Shown one piece after another: positions 62,421 to 64,000 of a DNA stretch of 64,000 nt. Within the stretch, counting starts at the first letter, position 1; each line of letters starts with the position of its first letter. Origin of the DNA: Telmatactis stephensoni (lineage: Eukaryota; Cnidaria; Anthozoa; Actiniaria; Isophelliidae); NCBI GenBank assembly GCA_029948255.1, contig JALIZF010001710.1:186001-250000 (forward strand), given 5' to 3'. The position numbers and the translations under genes were made by a program. Below the pieces are notes generated by a model. It was given only the letters and a program-made list of their open reading frames with translations, made no database searches and was not told where the DNA came from.

Positions 62421-63010
62421 GGCCTGGGTCAGTGGCTAAATTGGGCAAAATATGTTTTTTGTGCTGTAGCACGAATTTTAAACCAGAAATATATGATATT
62501 CGTCACATCGTTAGATATTCATAAAATAATGAGCCTTAAGTACTAAGTTTGTGATTTCAGCGGTCACGTGACCAGTTAGGTCGTTTATTGTAACACATTG
62601 TTTGAAAATTTTTCCGCACTCGAGTATAAGCGAAAAGAAAACGCAAATGCTTGAAACGTAGTTCTTTTAAATGAGTCTATTCCATTTTGATTAGAGAACA
62701 TGATTATCGATTTTCATTAAAGCGATTTTTAGCAAAACAGGTCACGTGACCAAACCTCAAAATAATACTTTGCTTAATATCTCCCAGCTAATTGTCAAAA
62801 GTCCAGATGTCTACACAAAACTATTTAGGATTAAACCTCCTTTATGCATTAGAGGTGTTATTTCTGTTTTTTAAGTGAAATTGAATTGCGGAATCCTGAT
62901 GAAAAAATGCATCTTTTTCTTTACTATCACACTTTTTTTAGACAAAAAAGAATACTCCTAGTGGGAATGGAAGACAAAAAAGCATTGATTTGATAAAATA
63001 ACCGTTTTTT
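62421..63010. mobile_element. partial copy of the 658-bp TTAA element
   Basis: Begins TTAA|GGCCTGGGTCA as at 44646 and contains two GGTCACGTGACC-type palindromes (near 62564 and 62741). The right terminus was not found. Confidence 0.65.
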
Positions 63011-63075
63011 TGTGTGATATATTCTAAATTATTCTAGTCACGTTTATCACAACAGGACTTAATTATTAATAGGCT

Positions 63076-63214
63076 GGGTCCGGTTGTACGAAGGGTGAAT
63101 AGCGCTATCCAGCGGATAAATCCTTATCCAGCGGATAAAATCTATACAAAATCTATACAGTGGATAACTCTTATCTGGTGGATAACTTTATCCAACCTTC
63201 GTACAACCGGGCCC
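63076..63214. mobile_element. MITE, 'cggttgtacgaagg' family, copy 2
   Basis: Inverted copy of the element at 44145-44274, with ends GGGTCCGGTTGTACGAAGG and CCTTCGTACAACCGGGCCC. Confidence 0.82.
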
Positions 63215-63520
63215 AGGTGCTCGAATTTAGCCCATCTGGATAAAAAGAACCCGAGTAGCTTTCAAGTGGTTTACTTGGTATATTTCCAACCAAGTAGATT
63301 GATTTCATACGTTGGTCTGTTCGTTCGCTCCTTCAGTTGGGCTTCCTGTGGTGGTCGTTCACACGTCACAAGTTGAGCAACCTATGGACTCCTACTTGCC
63401 AACCAATGAGAGTTTATGCAGACGTTTTCAACAACCAATAAGAAGACGAGAACTTCTTTTTCGTGGGGACCTTCTATACATGATCAAGTAGTGACGATTT
63501 AGAGATAACATTAATAGCCG

Positions 63521-63661
63521 GAGTGGTTTCACTTAACCCGTGCAACAAAATCTAATAGTTAGTGTGTAATAGTCAGATGGACACAAACGAAAACAATGGG
63601 AATAAGGCCTGATAGTGTCTATTAGTCTACTATTTATTTCACGGGTTAAGTGAAACCACTC
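63521..63661. mobile_element. 141-bp MITE, related core
   Basis: Ends GAGTGGTTTCACTTAACCCG and complement, core 'acgaaaacaatgggaataag'. Same group as 25031, 25334, 26654 and 27049. TA follows the right end. Confidence 0.8.
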
Positions 63662-63779
63662 TATTATAGCGTTTTAAAGGTCTTTGGTACTGATTGAGCT
63701 CTGTGGCTAACCTGGAATTCAGTTTTCTGTCGACAGTGGAAGGGCTCATTTGTGTGGATGATAAAATGACAAATTTATT

Positions 63780-64000
63780 CAATGCTGACTTCATTCCGTA
63801 AATACAGCCAATCTTATCTGATTAACGTTGTTTAGATATAAAGACAACTTGACAACTGTCTATCTCACGTTTCTTGTTTTTTTCTCGTTTCTTGTTTCTT
63901 GCAATTGTATAAATCTTATTAACGTTTTCTAGATATAAAGACAACTTGACAACTATCTATAAAGAAGAGACACGTGACACGTTGATGCAAAACTTACGTT
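63780..64000. repeat. short direct repeat at window end
   Basis: 'agatataaagacaacttgac' occurs at about 63834 and 63931, a local duplication about 97 bp apart. Nothing else recognised up to the edge. Confidence 0.6.

Overview
The window is animal genomic DNA, most likely from an anthozoan cnidarian, probably a stony coral. I infer this from AT-rich sequence, intron-rich genes with short exons, a divergent rhodopsin-type receptor, a DUF4062-NACHT-TPR protein and a very high density of small fold-back (MITE-like) elements. No bacterial, organellar or CRISPR features were seen. The species is not determined by the sequence itself.

Three multi-exon protein genes can be reconstructed, all on the minus strand. 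(1) 644-2287: a two-exon, 380-aa class A GPCR. A decayed, internally deleted copy of it lies at 5358-5886. (2) 9290-33155: a 21-exon gene for a 1051-aa STAND-type NTPase (DUF4062, NACHT, TPR). It carries a potential N-myristoylation signal and an RFX X-box about 200 bp before the ATG, which suggests a ciliary role. Its introns are full of repeats, including a 5'-truncated LINE (17255-18265) and tRNA-derived SINEs. (3) 37371-51395: a 14-exon metabotropic GABA-B-like class C GPCR of 802 aa. Exons 1-8 give the Venus-flytrap domain and exons 9-13 the seven helices. In this sequence one extra base in exon 10 breaks the frame in TM2.

Between and inside the genes lies a dense landscape of non-autonomous DNA transposons. 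It includes TTAA-flanked elements (two TIR-related groups), TA-flanked 140-150 bp elements with a shared core, TTA/TAA-flanked elements and an 8-bp-TSD element. Several are nested, so insertion sites and relative ages can be read directly. Tandem arrays with 41, 69-70, about 86-87 and 154 bp periods are also present, and some look derived from fold-back elements. From 51.4 to 64 kb I found no coding gene beyond a possible 5' noncoding exon of the GABA-B-like gene.

The three genes are not an operon-like unit, and no shared pathway is implied by adjacency. Exon boundaries were assigned by hand from GT/GC-AG sites with reading phase checked across every junction. No alignment or database search was run.
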